Of a stretch of 64,000 nucleotides of DNA, positions 13,392 to 25,937 are shown in pieces (the stretch's first letter is position 1; every line of letters starts with the position of its first letter). The notes below the pieces were generated by a model. It did no database searches. It was not told the DNA's origin and saw only the letters and a list, made by a program, of their open reading frames with translations. Both the position numbers and the translations under genes were made by a program. The stretch is from Ophiocordyceps camponoti-saundersi (nom. inval.) (lineage: Eukaryota; Ascomycota; Sordariomycetes; Hypocreales; Ophiocordycipitaceae), in assembly GCA_003339415.1 (NCBI GenBank), contig PDHQ01000014.1:124420-188419 (forward strand). The letters run 5' to 3'.

Positions 13392-16296
13392 GATGCGAAA
13401 GTCAGGTAGGCAACCGGGAGCTGGGGGGGCTGATCTATTGGACAAACGACGCAGCCTGCTTGGTAGCGGATGAGGACGAGAGACGCTGATGGCTTGCTGT
13501 CGAGGCGGGGAAGGACGGCGTTTTATATTCCTGTCGGAAGGGTATGTGAGACTGCGAGAAGACAGTTAACAGCTGACAGGGTTGAGTGACGGGGGAGCGA
13601 GCTGTCGGGTTACGGTTACAGTTGGTGAATGCAGATAATTATGCGTCTCGGGAGATGGAAAGGTACTATCCGGGTGTGTATGCAGGACGGAAACTTGAAT
13701 TGGCTGCTGGCAGATGGGAGAGAAGAGGAGAAGAGGTTGAGGGGGTGACGGCTTGTGAAGCTCCCGCTATGTATGTATACTGCAGCTAGGCTCTAGCGGA
13801 CGGGCCGGGGGGGGGGGGGAGGGGGGGGTATTGTGGAGGTGGTGGCGGCGGCGGCGGCTCCAGCAAGGGCAGCGTGCGGGGAAATGCTAGCCGGTCATCG
13901 AAACAGGGAGCTTTGGAGGACGATGAGAAGGACGCACTTCATTTTGTCGTTTGGTTCGGAGGAATGGAGCGGCGAGCTGTTGGTGGTGGTGGTGGTGGTG
14001 CCCTGGGGAATGACGAGAGGGAGTGACTCTGTTGGCTTGTCTTTGCATGTACGGAGTAAGTCTGTCTGTCTGTAGGTATGTCTGCCTGTCTGCTGTGTGT
14101 ATGTATGTATCCGTAGGAGTAGGTTCAACGTCGCAGTGTCGAGGACGGCATAGACGGCACGAGGACACTTCAGGGCGCAACCTAGAAGAGAGCTGATGAT
14201 GGGAACAAGGATGAAATCTGAGGGTGAGATGCGATGAAGAAGATCGAGACGAGCACGGCAAGGAGCAGAGATGAAGTCAAAGTCACGGGGATGAACAGCT
14301 GAGTTGTGGCGTCGCCTTCCGTCTCTGTCCACTCCCACCCCCCCCTTCCTTTCCTGCTTCTTCCTCCTTCCAACATACTGCATGCTACCTACTTCGGTAC
14401 CTACCTACTAGGTGAGAGAGGTAGGTACGGCAAGCGCGCGTGATGCATGCGCCTGACGCAAAAGTCAGTCACGACTACGGCTCCTGCCGTCTCCCGTCGA
14501 TCACAAGCGCCGGGAGTCTTTGGGGTGGTTTTTTTTCTCAGGGTAGTTGCGTCCTGCATGCTACCTACCTACCTCTGACTTCCTACCTGCCTATACGTAG
14601 GGACTAGACTTTGGCAGCCTCCTGCGCTGAGGAAAGAGACGACGATCATCGCATGGATACAATGGAAGACGGTCCTCCGCATCACGTGGCCTCCTTGCCG
14701 GGCTATTTCTAGAATAACCTTAACATCACCTACCCCCTTTGACTCTTGAGTGCGGAGATAGTTTTGTTATGTCTCAAGGTAAATTTTCAACTCCCTTTTA
14801 TAACGAAGAGGAACAAAATCTCTCGGTAAGGGGGAAGGAGAAGATTGTTGTTCTCCCGATGTCGGCTGGTGTCGTTGCTGTCAGGTTTCTGTTAATACTG
14901 CCCGGATCAGAAGCCAGTCGGGTGTTGAATAGGTAGGTAGCTGTGTCTTGTCACAATGTATGTATACCAGGCAAGTAGGTATGCATTCGACAGCATTGCG
15001 AGATATACATACCTACATAACAAGTCACAAGAGCATAATACCTACACACCAAGATACTAATTCAGGAAACAAGGAGTCTTATCCTACAGCCAAAGATGCC
15101 AATGTCAACTTTAAACAGCATCATGTACGTCTGTTCACAAAGTACCTCTCCGAGTAGGAAGTATATATGATGATAATTGCTAATGTCATGCGAGGGAGAC
15201 GATCTGTTCGACTCATAGGCACTGGAAACCCTTGTGGCAGATGTTCTTGAGCAAGTCGAAACCCTAACTGACCTGAGCACCTCTGGATGCATTGGCTGTC
15301 TACCTATAGTCTTTGTGCAATCACAGCTCAAATAATACAGAGCCCTACTGTGTCCTTGATTTGTGACAGCTCCCGTGAAAGCTAATATTGCCTTGAACAT
15401 GTAGGCATGTATTGATTATACCGCTTGAAGCTTGAAAAATACCCCCTCTGCTTCCATCTGGAGACCAAAGAAGTATGATATTAAGTACTGGTCTAAGAAA
15501 AAAAAAAGCGAGGCTATTACGAGTCGACAAGCATAGCCGGCTAGGTAAACTTCGAGCACGTGGCATCGGGCACGAGGCATATGACAATATGCGGTCTAGA
15601 AATAATTCCTTGCCATGATACTGCAGGTAGTACTGTGAACTGATGGAGACGATGAGCAAGATACCGAATTTCTAGCTGGTATCAAACATTCGGAACCTTT
15701 CAACCTGACAAGGCCAGTTGTCAGCGAATGCGGTCATATCTTGATGAACAGGTAGTCCAGAGGAGAACGGATAAACCCCCTAGGTAGGTACTCATGACGA
15801 AAGTCCCATACATACAATGAGGAGGCAACTTTCGTCGAGCACGATTCCAGTCTTTCACTCGCTGTGGATCGAAATCAGTTGAGAAACTGCCCAGGGACGT
15901 AGGTACTACCTGGGTAACCCAGAAAGTGCTCCATGTACATTCATGTTAATTCTCTGTTGCAACTTGTTCTCTATCAGGAAACTTGTAGCGGTCGAAGCTG
16001 TGCTATTCAGGCAAAGTAAGCCATCTTGGCAAACTGCTTGTGGTCTTGACTACTGAATCAGAGTGGGCATTGAGTGCTTGGTTTCCACGAATTCGTCAAC
16101 TTATTTAGACGTCTCTGTGGCCCTCGAGGGTTGAGGACACAACTGTCCTTCTCTTTCTCCTCCGTTGAAAGCTCTGGCCTCGCTATTCTTAGATATAACA
16201 CGTGAACCAACGGCATCCAGCGCCAGACTCCCCCTCTCTTTCTCACCGATTTTCTTTCATCTCGGCACAGCGCCTCCAAAGATCCCCGATTATACG
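13392..16296. other. Long gene-poor gap between AMS1 and the secreted multidomain gene
   Basis: No coding region could be supported over 2.9 kb. It holds the AMS1 promoter on its left, a 13-G run at 13807-13819 followed by 8 more G, TACC/GGTA repeats near 14385-14425, 14560-14595, 14932 and 15780, and an A+T-richer, feature-poor stretch from about 14700 to 16100. Short open frames lack initiation context, splice partners or recognisable motifs. No tRNA-like internal promoter was found. Confidence 0.5.
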
Positions 16297-17953
16297 ATGC
16301 GCTCCTTTCGGGCCACTCTCCTCTCCTCTTTGTGCTTATTGACGTGGGTTGGAAACAGCTTGGCTACGCCCAAGGGTCTGGTTTCGCACCGGAACCAGAA
16401 ACGTTGGCCTCCACAGTTCCCAGAACGGGTTGAAGGACTTCTTTACATTCTCTGTGGTCGTCAGCCTGCAAACGCCTATGAAAGCGGAATATCTGCGATT
16501 CGACCCCCCGGGACGAGCAGAAACGCAGCTTGGCATCAGTATGAGACTTTGCCTCCAAAAAAGGACGATTACAGTTTCCGAGAGGCAATTGTTGCCCATA
16601 AGACGATAGAAGGTGCCTTACGAGGCGGAAGAAGATCTTTCGAGAGCTGCTGGCAGCAGACGAATCGCCTCTATCTCTATGAGATCCAAAGTGGTCCGGA
16701 TGATACTGCCGTTCGTCAGTTTCCGGGTGACGACAGGGTCGAGACTACATATCTATGGAACTCGTTCCGCATCCTTCGTTCCGTTTGGGTATCTCCAATG
16801 AAGCGGCTCCTATGGCCCGATGCGAGATATGATGTTACGCCGCTGATGAATGAGCTCAAACGATCGACTTGGGCTCAGAACCACAATCTCAGGGTTCGGA
16901 ATAACCCAGAGCGAGAACTACTGGCAGCGGTGGAAAAGGCAAATGCACATGCATGGGCACTGGCGCCGGGTCAGACGGAGCCATCAAAGCAGATGCCACC
17001 TCCTACGGGGGAAGCGTCTCTTGGTACGATAGAAGGGCTGAAGAAGGGCCCCGGACGGCCACCAGGAGCGCGGATGGCAGCATTGAGATTTACATTGAGC
17101 CAGCAACTAGAGCCAGACGAGAGTCAATTCGTCTACACCGTGGCAGCCGAGTTTCCCACGACGACATACAGATCGGGGATACCATCAGCTCTAAGCACCT
17201 ATTCATATTCGCACAGAGTTGGCTCGTTCGAGACGTTACCGGCCGACGAGCAAGGGATACGCGTAGTTGTAGCCCACAAGTCCAAGGAGAATGCTCTGAG
17301 GGCTTACGCTCGATACAACGAATACCAGTTCAGGTGGCGGAAGATGATCTGGATCTACGAGTTGCACAAGGACGAAGACGTAGTTGACATTCCCATGGCT
17401 GAAGCTGCCAAAGACAACCCCTACCTGGCGGACCGAGTGCGTACCAACGGCAGGGCATTCAGCGTGAACCGGATAGCATTCGTGCCACGCTCATTACGCG
17501 AACTTGCTCTGCTGCACGGATCAACCAAGCCCATGCTTCCGGCACTGGACTGGAAGTCCGAAGAAGTCTACCGTACGTGTGAAAGCGCGCCGAACAAGGG
17601 CTGGAGTTGTGCTGATGGTCCAAGTGGTGACTCGGAGAACGCGTATCGGCAATGTCCACAAGGCCGTGGCGAGACTGGTCTGCCCAGAAGACTCTTCGGT
17701 CGATGATCCGGACGAGTTCAGCCCGGTGAGATCTGGCTCAGACATGGGCGGCGCTCAAGCCTGTGAAAGACAGGTGCAACAGGGTAAGACACCATCTGGA
17801 ATCGTCTCAGACACAGCACTTACCGGTGAGAAGTGATGCAACGACAGCCCGTGAGAGTAGAGAGATGGGCACAGGGCGTGGCACAAGCCTATGATATCAG
17901 CGTTGCGCGGCAGGTTGCGCAGGAGGCTGAAGCCGCGGCGGCAGCGGCGGCGG

Positions 17954-17991
<38 letters not shown>

Positions 17992-20900
17992 GCTCGTTCC
18001 AACGAGAATGACGCTGAAAGTCTCACGAGATGTACTCAACTTCCTTTACCTTGTCTCGTCTGCTCATGCTGATCTTGTCTTTGTTAGACATCATGTCTAA
18101 TCCGTCTACGGTATGGGATATGATGAAAGACACGTTGTTCGAGTCTCAAGTTCCATGTCAACTTCAGAACTGCCAACAACGGATTCGAAACCGTACGAAG
18201 CCACGATTCTCTCATGCCGTCCATTCATGTCTTGCTGACACCTGAGATAACCCGCAGGTATCCAGAAGAAGCCGGAATTAGTGGCACAAGCCATCAGTCT
18301 CTTACTGCGGGAAGAACTCGACTCGGAGCTCGCCCCTCCACCAAAGAGGCGCCTAAAGGAGCCGTCATCGCAGCCGCACACTTCCGTCTTCGATGATGCG
18401 GTTAAACCATCCAAGATTGAGGGATCTCCTCCTCCGCCTCCGCCCATTCCGTATGCTCGACAATGGGAACAGTATGCGGCTCGTAACAACCTGGCCTACC
18501 TGCCGTCAAACGAAGCTCTTTGGGACGACGACCTGGGTGAGATCGAGGTATTAGAAATAAGGCCGTCCCGTAATCAGCAGGCGGCCGGCGTGGCTTCAAC
18601 GTCGACAGTGTTGGAAGACTTTCAAGTTCCGGAAGTGTTACCGGAGTTGCCGCCATCGTTCAGTTTGGATCAGCTGTCTGATTCAGTTCGCAACCCAGAC
18701 ATGTCAGACACCGATCTTGACCTCGCACTTTCATTGCTTCCTAAGAGCTCACGAGGGGAAGACGCCGTTTCCTCATCGCTGGGCAGTGCAGGGGTTTCTC
18801 ACGCAGTTGGGGGGCTACCAGCTTCCAGAGTGCCAACTTCCCAGGGACTCCCAGAAACTGATCTCGATCTTGCACTTTCAATACTCCCTGAAAGCTTCCG
18901 AGGGGAGAATGTCGTTTCCTCTTCAGTTGATATTACTGAGGTTCCTAGCTCTAACGCGCCAACTATTGCGAAAACGCCCGAGACTGATCTTGACCTTGCA
19001 CTTTCAGTACTTCCTGAAAGCTTTCGAGGGGAAAATGTCGTTTCTTCTTCGGTAGACAGTACGGGGACTTCCCCTGCAGTTGGGAAACTTCCCAGCTCGA
19101 ACGCGCCGACTATTGCGGAAACGCCCGGGACTGATTTCGGCTTGGCACTTTCAATACTTCCGGAAGACTTACAGGAGAAAGGTTCTCTTTCTCCGCTGGA
19201 CAGCTCAAGGCTTACGCCCTCAGTTAAGGGGCTACCGACACTCAACGTGCCAACCATCGGGGGAATCCCAGAGACTGATCTTGAACTGGCACTTTCAGAA
19301 CTTCCAGGAGGCTTCGAAGGGGAAGAAGTTTTTTCCCCGCTAGACACTTCAGAGCCTCCGTTCGAAATCGAGATGCCGGCTACGCCTGACGTGCCAACCA
19401 TCATCGAGGAACTCTTAGACGCTGATCTTGACTATGCACTTTCAATAATCCCCGATACGTTCCAAGGGAAAGATGTAGTAACTCAGCCAGTCATCTCAGG
19501 GGCTTCGACCGCAGCTGGGGGGAAACCTGCAACCAAGGAGCCCATTGCCGAGGAACTCCTGAAAGGGTTACCGTCAGTACCTCAACACGACCCCTCAAGA
19601 GACAGGAAGAAAGCCGCAGACAAGGGCTCACGCTCGAAGCAGAAGCTACCCAAGCAGTGTTGTTCCTTTAACAGCAGGAAGAGAGACTGTATCCCTTGCC
19701 CGCAACTCAAGGGCGAATCGCCGCCACCCAAGAGCGATGCCCGGAAACCCGTCCAAAAGTTTACCCCACAGAGTTTCAAGGAGCTGGCCAAGGCAAAGGC
19801 GCAAGAGGAATTCAAAACTCTGGCCAAGAGACTCAAGCTTCCCTCGCTGGAAACTGTCAAGGCCATGGCCAGGCTCCGCGAAGACTTCAACTTACGTATC
19901 CCGTCCAAGATCAAAGCATGGATCAGCAAGGCGTCTCCTGGCATCTTCCTGCTTGGCGCGAGTTTACCTTTTTACATCGCGGACGTGGTGGAAACCTTTC
20001 AAAGGAACTCGACCGATCTGGAAAAGGCAGCAGCCGTGACAGTCATGCTTCCTATCCTGGGCTGCTCAGCCCGTCTTGCGTCGGAGCTGGGCAAGGGGGA
20101 GACGGGAGCGATTCTCGGAGCACGTATTTCCCTGTGCTTCGCTGGCGATCTGCTTCTCTTTACACCAGCGTTTCCCGTAGCGATCATGCTGCACATGCTA
20201 TCGAGCTCCATGGGCGGCCTACAGTTGCTCGACCCGAATTTTGTCAAGACGCGCCGAGACGAGGCATGGAACAAGCATTATCAAACCATCATCGACCACT
20301 ATTCGTCGAAAGAGTGGGATACAAAGGTTGGAACCTGGTATCTGGATGAGATGACGAATATCTCCATCACGGTATCGGAACAGAGAGGCACGTTGGACGC
20401 GGTAAAGGTCCTGGCCCAACTTCAAGAGGATGCCGGCGATACTGGCCCGGCAGAGTTAGAACTGGTCAAGCAGTATAACGCGACTGAGAGGACTTTCTGC
20501 ACTAGTCTTCGGAGTTCCAGACGTCAGCTTGAAAAGGAACTCCCCGGCGCAACCTGGCTGAGTGCTCAAGCGACGAGTTTCAACAAGAAATACATCAAAT
20601 TATATGAGTCTCAGGCTGCAGTTCATCATCGGATGACACCTGAGAAACATCGATATGTGTCCCATGGAATGCCAATGCTGTGGGTGCCGTCTGGGTTCCA
20701 GAAGACTCTTAACAAACAGTTCCGAAGCAAGATTGACCCTGTCGTCGAAACATTGAAAAAGACTGTCATGGACCAGGTCAAGCTTGAGGAGTTTGCCGAA
20801 ACCGTTCAGTCTCGTACCTTGAAGATCATGACCTTGCCTTCAGAGTGTGACTGCTCAGTCAATATCGACGACATTGAATCTGCCGGTGTGAAACCCCCTT

Positions 20901-21349
20901 GCGACGCGTCAGAAGAACAGTTGGCAGAGACGCTACTATGCGCGGCTTCGAAGGGATACAACGACGTCATTGAGAAGCTCATGACCTGGTCCATCAACCT
21001 CGACGTCACAGACGAAGATGGAAACACAGCGTTGATCCTAGCGGTGAAGAATGGATACGAGGATACAGCACAGTTGCTTCTCAAGTTGCAAGACGCCATC
21101 TGGACTGGAGGAGAGACGCTGCTATCGGAAGCAAAAGCCTCTGAGCACCCCCCTCAAGCACTTACCGATCCGTCGGAAGGTTTGCCTTGGAACGAATGGA
21201 TCGACAAGAACAGAAAATGGCTCGGGGTTCGAAACCTTGCAGGAGTCACTGCCTTGGAGATGGCGCGAGTAAACGGCCTCGACAAGGTTGTCGAACTCAT
21301 CCAAAGGGCCACCGGCATGACGAGCGGAGCCCTTTCGGCACATGGATAG
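16297..21349 (+). CDS. Secreted multidomain protein, heat-labile-enterotoxin-A-like (fungal), with ankyrin-like end
   Basis: Exons 16297-17572, 17625-17783, 17834-18031, 18088-18192 and 18258-21349 join in frame to 1609 residues. Introns of 50-65 nt end in AG; three have CTGAT or CTGAC branch sites and the second a weaker CTTAC. A signal peptide (1-23) is clear. Residues about 46-180 and 276-395 are a tandem duplication: both carry Y-x-S-G-I, then ETLP, then VAHK-x-x-E/G-x-ALR, then YEI/YEL, the spacing of an ADP-ribosyltransferase fold. The usual Arg, Ser-Thr-Ser and Glu positions are not conserved, so activity is doubtful. Then follow an Ala-rich run (about 509-533), six 46-residue repeats (about 730-1015), two hydrophobic stretches (FLLGASLPFYIADVV and FAGDLLLFTP, about 1141-1234), helices, and ankyrin-like units (about 1469-1525). 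The C-terminal half resembles, from memory, fungal proteins annotated as heat-labile enterotoxin A chain in insect-associated Hypocreales. Function is unknown; the one-gene model is an inference. Confidence 0.68.
18709..19563 (+). repeat. Six in-frame ~46-residue protein repeats
   Basis: Within the last exon of the secreted multidomain gene the unit T-D-L-D-L-A-L-S-x-L-P-x-x-F-x-G-E-x-V recurs six times at intervals of about 42-49 codons, each followed by a Ser/Pro-rich spacer ending in A/V-P-T-I. Units two and three are nearly identical over SILPESFRGENVVSSS, while the outer units have drifted. The pattern points to recent unequal duplication in the middle of the array. Confidence 0.88.
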
Positions 21350-21898
21350 AAGTGTAAAGTAAGGGGGGGAACAGATAGTTTGAAAATCACACGTATTTGG
21401 TTTCTAGATGGACTCTGTTAAACGTTAAACTCGTGTTAAGTTTTCACATCTAAATCCCTCTATGGCATATATCACGTCCTTGTATGCAAAATCTAATCTC
21501 CCCAACGCAAGCTGACGTCTGCGCCCGCGGTATTTCACAACCCGAAAGCCATCGTTGGATGCCGAAAAGACTAACATGGACAAGGTTAAGACATGAGTCG
21601 CGTGGAAAAGTATAACCATGAAGAGAATCGCGGTGGCAACAAGTTTACGGGAGCCAATCGCGAGAGTCAATCTACAAGGAATTACGTACAATCGTCTTCA
21701 AACCACTCGAAATCGAATAGGAAGACACGTGGTAAAGCTATGCATCGATCTGATCTGTATGCATATATATATAGCAAGCCATTCACTAACCAAACCCTCG
21801 AACTCATCCTCAACAGACATCCAGTCATTCAATCAACAGAACTCATCCCGCACATATTTCAGCATTCTTACCGACCTCTTTTCAATCTCCCAGCAAAG

Positions 21899-22437
21899 AT
21901 GCTCTTGTGCTCAGCTATCGCCCCTTTGTTCCTGGCCATTGGCCTGTTCTGGCCTTCCGGCTCCAATGCTCTACCTACCGTTCCCGCCGGGGTGAGTTTA
22001 CAAATAAGCCACATGCCATCACTCCAAAAGACGTTGCTAAACATGATGTACAGGAATCTCAGAAGTTATCCCGTCTGATGTCGCCGGCCGCCGACGAGCC
22101 GTCAAGCCCGGGAAGCCTCGGAGACGGCACCAACCGCGACCATTTGCCCGTCCACGGCGACGCAGATGGAGAACCCCGTAAGCTGGGAGAACCCAGCTTT
22201 GCTCCGAGGCTCTCCTCTCCCGAGTACAAGGATCCCGGGGTAAACAGGCCCGCGGTTTCTGATCACGCGCAGATGAACCATGATTATCACCATCATGGAA
22301 GCGGCTTCGTCGCTCGTTTCCGAGATGACGGGCTTCCATCGTTCCCTGACCGACCACTGCGACGCGGGCCTATGGAGTTCGCTGGCTCGCCTTTCTGGAG
22401 GCCTTGGGACACCCCCTCGGGATCGGGCCGATTCTAA
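21899..22437 (+). CDS. Small secreted protein, candidate effector
   Basis: Exons 21899-21991 and 22054-22437 (intron GTGAGT...TACAG, 62 nt, branch-like GCTAAAC) encode 158 residues. The first 25 residues are a signal peptide (hydrophobic core LFLAIGLFW, cleavage likely after SNA). The mature protein has no cysteine and is rich in Pro, Asp, Arg and Gly, with a HHHG patch, so it is probably disordered. I recognise no family. A TATA-like run (21763-21773) stands about 130 bases before the start. The gene follows the secreted multidomain gene on the same strand by about 550 bases. It could be an effector or a cell-surface peptide; only secretion is supported. Confidence 0.7.
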
Positions 22438-22862
22438 AGAGGCATCCGAGTTTCCAACGAGAGTGCATCTAACTGACTCATGTGCCGAAGAATCAGTAGT
22501 TGGGTAGATAGTTGGATAGACTTAGAGACTTGATATAAAACCCTTATTGTTAGAATCTGTGTCCTCGCTTTTTTTGCTTCTCGTCCAGATGTGTCTCAAG
22601 TCGTTGCTGATGCCTGAGTCTTGTCGTCTGTTGTCTGAGTGTCTGCCTGTCTTTCCATGATAAATCTGATATCACGTGCTTCTAGAGCTGCGCCTTCCTA
22701 GCTAGGTAGTTTCCTATTCGGGTAATAATAACCTGACCAGAAAGAGGGAAACCGTGACTAAGCACGAGCATACCCCACTTTTGACAACCTTCAAGCTGCT
22801 CCACCACCACAAACCTCTGTTACCACGACGAGCCAAGCTACTGGCAGCTCGGCAAGTCCTTC

Positions 22863-25800
22863 ATGTTTCGGCCACGATGCCTCAATGAACTGCGCCGTCT
22901 CGCTCATACGAAATGCCGGCCCGTGTTTGCTGGAGCCGGCAAGCGCGTCGCCGTCGCCATTCCGGCGCGGGGCAAGAAGACGAAGACGACGGTGAAGATG
23001 TCGGAGCTGCCTCAAGGCCCGATCCGCACTGAGTCGATGCCCGCGCCGCCGCTTGAGCCGGCCGAAGATGAGAATCGCGGGCCTCCGTATCCTACAGTCG
23101 TACTTCAAGCCTGGCGTAACATGCGTAAATTCGACAATTGCGTCTTGTTGACTCGCGTTGGCGGCTTCTACGAGCTCTACTTCGAGCACGCCGACGAGTA
23201 TGCGCCCTTACTCGGCATCAAGGTCGCCAGAAAGAAGACAAACGCTGGTCCAGTTCCTATGGTACTGTCCTCGCTCCCCTACGCCCCCTTCCCGTTTTCG
23301 AGTGTCACTCTCACTCACATCTCATCTCTCTAGGCCGGCTTTCCCTTCTTCCAGCTCGACCGGTACCTCAAGATCCTCGTTCAGGATCTGAACCGCTACG
23401 TCGCCATCGCAGAAGAGCTTCATATTGACGCCGCTGACAAGGTCAAATTGGGAGGCCTGATGCGCGACCGAAAAGTTACCCGCATCATCACGCCCGGAAC
23501 TCTCATCGACGAGAATTTCATCGACCCGTACGCCAACAACTACGTCTTAGCCATTCACGTCTGTCAAGACGAGCTTCCTTCTGCCGAGACAGATGCTCAG
23601 ACCGAGATAGAAGCTCCGGACTGCGACATTCCGGCACTACCAGTTGTCGGGTCCGTGCCGTTGGGCCTCGCATGGCTAGACTTATCCACTGGCCACTTCT
23701 TCACCCAATCCACGCACATGCAGTCCCTGTCAGCCGTGCTGTCGCGCATAAGTCCTCGCGAGGTGGTTGTCGATCAAGACTTACAACAGCATGAGGACCA
23801 CGATCTCCTCACCGTCCTTGCCGAGGACCGCCATTTCATAACCTATTCGCCGCAGGGCGCCCTCGCCAACGTCAGCGACTGGACCCCCCTGCTTGAGGAA
23901 GAGGTGCCTGAGAGCACGCGAAGCAACTTTACTGATGAAGAGGTTCTGGCCGGCGGTATGCTGCTCAACTACGTCAAGGATCGCTTGCAAGGCATGTCCA
24001 TCAAGCTACAGCCTCCTCGGCGGCACGAGAGCATGGACGTCATGAGTATCGACAAGAACAGCATGCGTGCTCTCGAGATTAAGCTGACGATGCGTGACGG
24101 CTTGTTTCGAGGCAGCTTGCTCCACGCTATCCGACGGACGGTGACGAAAAGCGGCGCACGCCTGCTTAATGAGTGGCTTGGCGCTCCGTCTACCTCTATC
24201 GACATCATCAATCAGCGTCTGGACCTTGTTGCTCGCTTCATCGCCGCCCCGGATCTTCGCGATTCTATAGTCCAGCTGCTCCGTCGAAGTCACGATTGCC
24301 AGAGACTGGTGCAAAAGTTCGCCATGGGTCGTGGGGATGCGGACGACTTGCTGGCTCTAGCAAACACCATCTATGCTACCGAGGACATTGTGGCGCTCCT
24401 CACACAAGGCGCCAGGTCGGAGTCTGGATCAGAGCCGGATTGTCTCGACCCGCTAGCCTCACGCATCTCCCTCGAAGAGCCGGTCAAGCTTGCCCGGCGC
24501 ATCAAGGATGCCATTGATGAGGAGAGCGTCATCTACCAGCACAAGATAGAGGAATCCGAAGCCAGTGATCTTATGGTGCTGGCCGAGGGCGTCGTTGCGT
24601 CCGAAGGGTCGCAAGAGGACGCGTCACTGCTGCCCAAGTGTCGGAAGAAGCGACCGACGACGCTGAGGGAGTACTATGCGGAGGACAACGAGGCCTGGAT
24701 CATGAAGCCGGCCGCTAGTCCTGTTCTCGAGCAGCTCCACGACAAGCTCAATGGCCTTGGGGCTGAAAAGGACGCTCTGGAAGAGAGACTTGGAGAGCAG
24801 CTCGGCGCGTCAAGCCTGAGCCTCAAGTGGAACCCCGGGCTGGGCCACTTCGCCCATATCAAAGGAAAGGACGTCAAGAAGCTGACGGACGTCAAGGCAC
24901 TTTCCGTCAGTCGCTCAACGAGGTCCTTTCACCTGCCCGAGTGGACGGCCCTCGGCCAGCGTATGGACCAGGCGCGCTTCCGCATACGTCGCGAAGAGCA
25001 GCGCGTCTTCCAGTCGCTTCGCCAGCATGTCGTCCTTAACCTGGTCAAACTGCGGCGCAACTCGGTCGTGCTGGACGAGCTCGACATCGTCACCTCGTTT
25101 GCCAAGCTCGCCGTCGAGCACGACCTGGTGCGCCCCGGGATCAACGACTCGACCGGCCACACCATCATCGGCGGCCGCCATCCCACCGTCGAGGGGGGCC
25201 TCGTTGCCCACGGCCGTACTTTTGTCCGCAACGATTGCCTCGTCGGACCGCCCGCCGGCGGCCTCGTCTGGCTCATCACCGGACCCAACATGGCGGGCAA
25301 GAGCACGTTCCTGCGGCAAAACGCCCTCATCACCATCCTCGCCCAGATAGGTAGCTACGTGCCGGCATCGTACGCCGAGATGGGCATCGTCGACGCCATC
25401 TTCAGCCGCGTCGGGTCAGCCGATAACCTGTACCGGGATCAGAGCACCTTCATGGTGGAGATGCTGGAGACGGCCCAGATCCTGCGGCAGGCAACGTCCC
25501 GATCGTTCGTCATCATGGACGAGATCGGTCGCGGAACGACGCCAGAGGACGGCACGGCCCTGTCATACGCCTGCCTTCATCACCTCGCCACCGCCAACCG
25601 ATGTCGGACCCTCTTCGCGACACACTTCCATGACGTAGTCGACCTCGCGGCGAGAGACGGCCTCCTCGGCCACCCCACCGACCCTGCTGCCGCCGCCCCC
25701 CGAGGCGCCGTCCAGACCTACTGCACCGACGTCGAAGAGGACGGGAAAGGAGGCTTCGTCTTCGTCCACAAGCTGCGCAAGGGCGTCAACCGGCGGAGCC

Positions 25801-25937
25801 ACGCGCTCAAGGTGGCGAGGTTGGCCGGCTTGCCCGAACGAGCCATCGAAGCTGCCCAGCGGGTATTGGCCGCGCGCGACGCCGTCGTCTCTGTCGGGGA
25901 CGTGAGCGGTAAGGGCACTGCAGACGTCGCCGTGTAG
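22863..25937 (+). CDS. MSH1: Mitochondrial DNA mismatch repair ATPase Msh1 (MutS family)
   Basis: Exons 22863-23261 and 23334-25937 (intron GTACTG...CTCTCTAG) give 1000 residues. The N terminus is basic and Arg-rich, as expected for a mitochondrial presequence. The mismatch-recognition domain contains GGFYELYFEHADEYAPLLG (about 100-118), with the Phe-x-Glu signature in degenerate form (Y-E-L-Y-F-E), as in Msh1. The connector, lever and clamp regions follow. The ATPase has Walker A GPNMAGKST (about 785-793), Walker B IMDEIGRGTT (about 859-868) and the H-loop LFATHFHD (about 893-900). Msh1 repairs and stabilises mitochondrial DNA. The length and the combination of presequence with a full MutS core distinguish it from the nuclear Msh proteins. 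Confidence 0.93.

Noticed and set aside
17891..18100. Gln-rich frame over the CAG repeat
   Set aside because: The Ala-rich frame is the one that joins both neighbouring exons; the poly-Gln reading has no splice partners.
18281..21349. Separate gene starting at 18281
   Set aside because: The codon there is GTG and the upstream exon 18088-18192 joins in frame with a good donor, CTGAC branch and acceptor.
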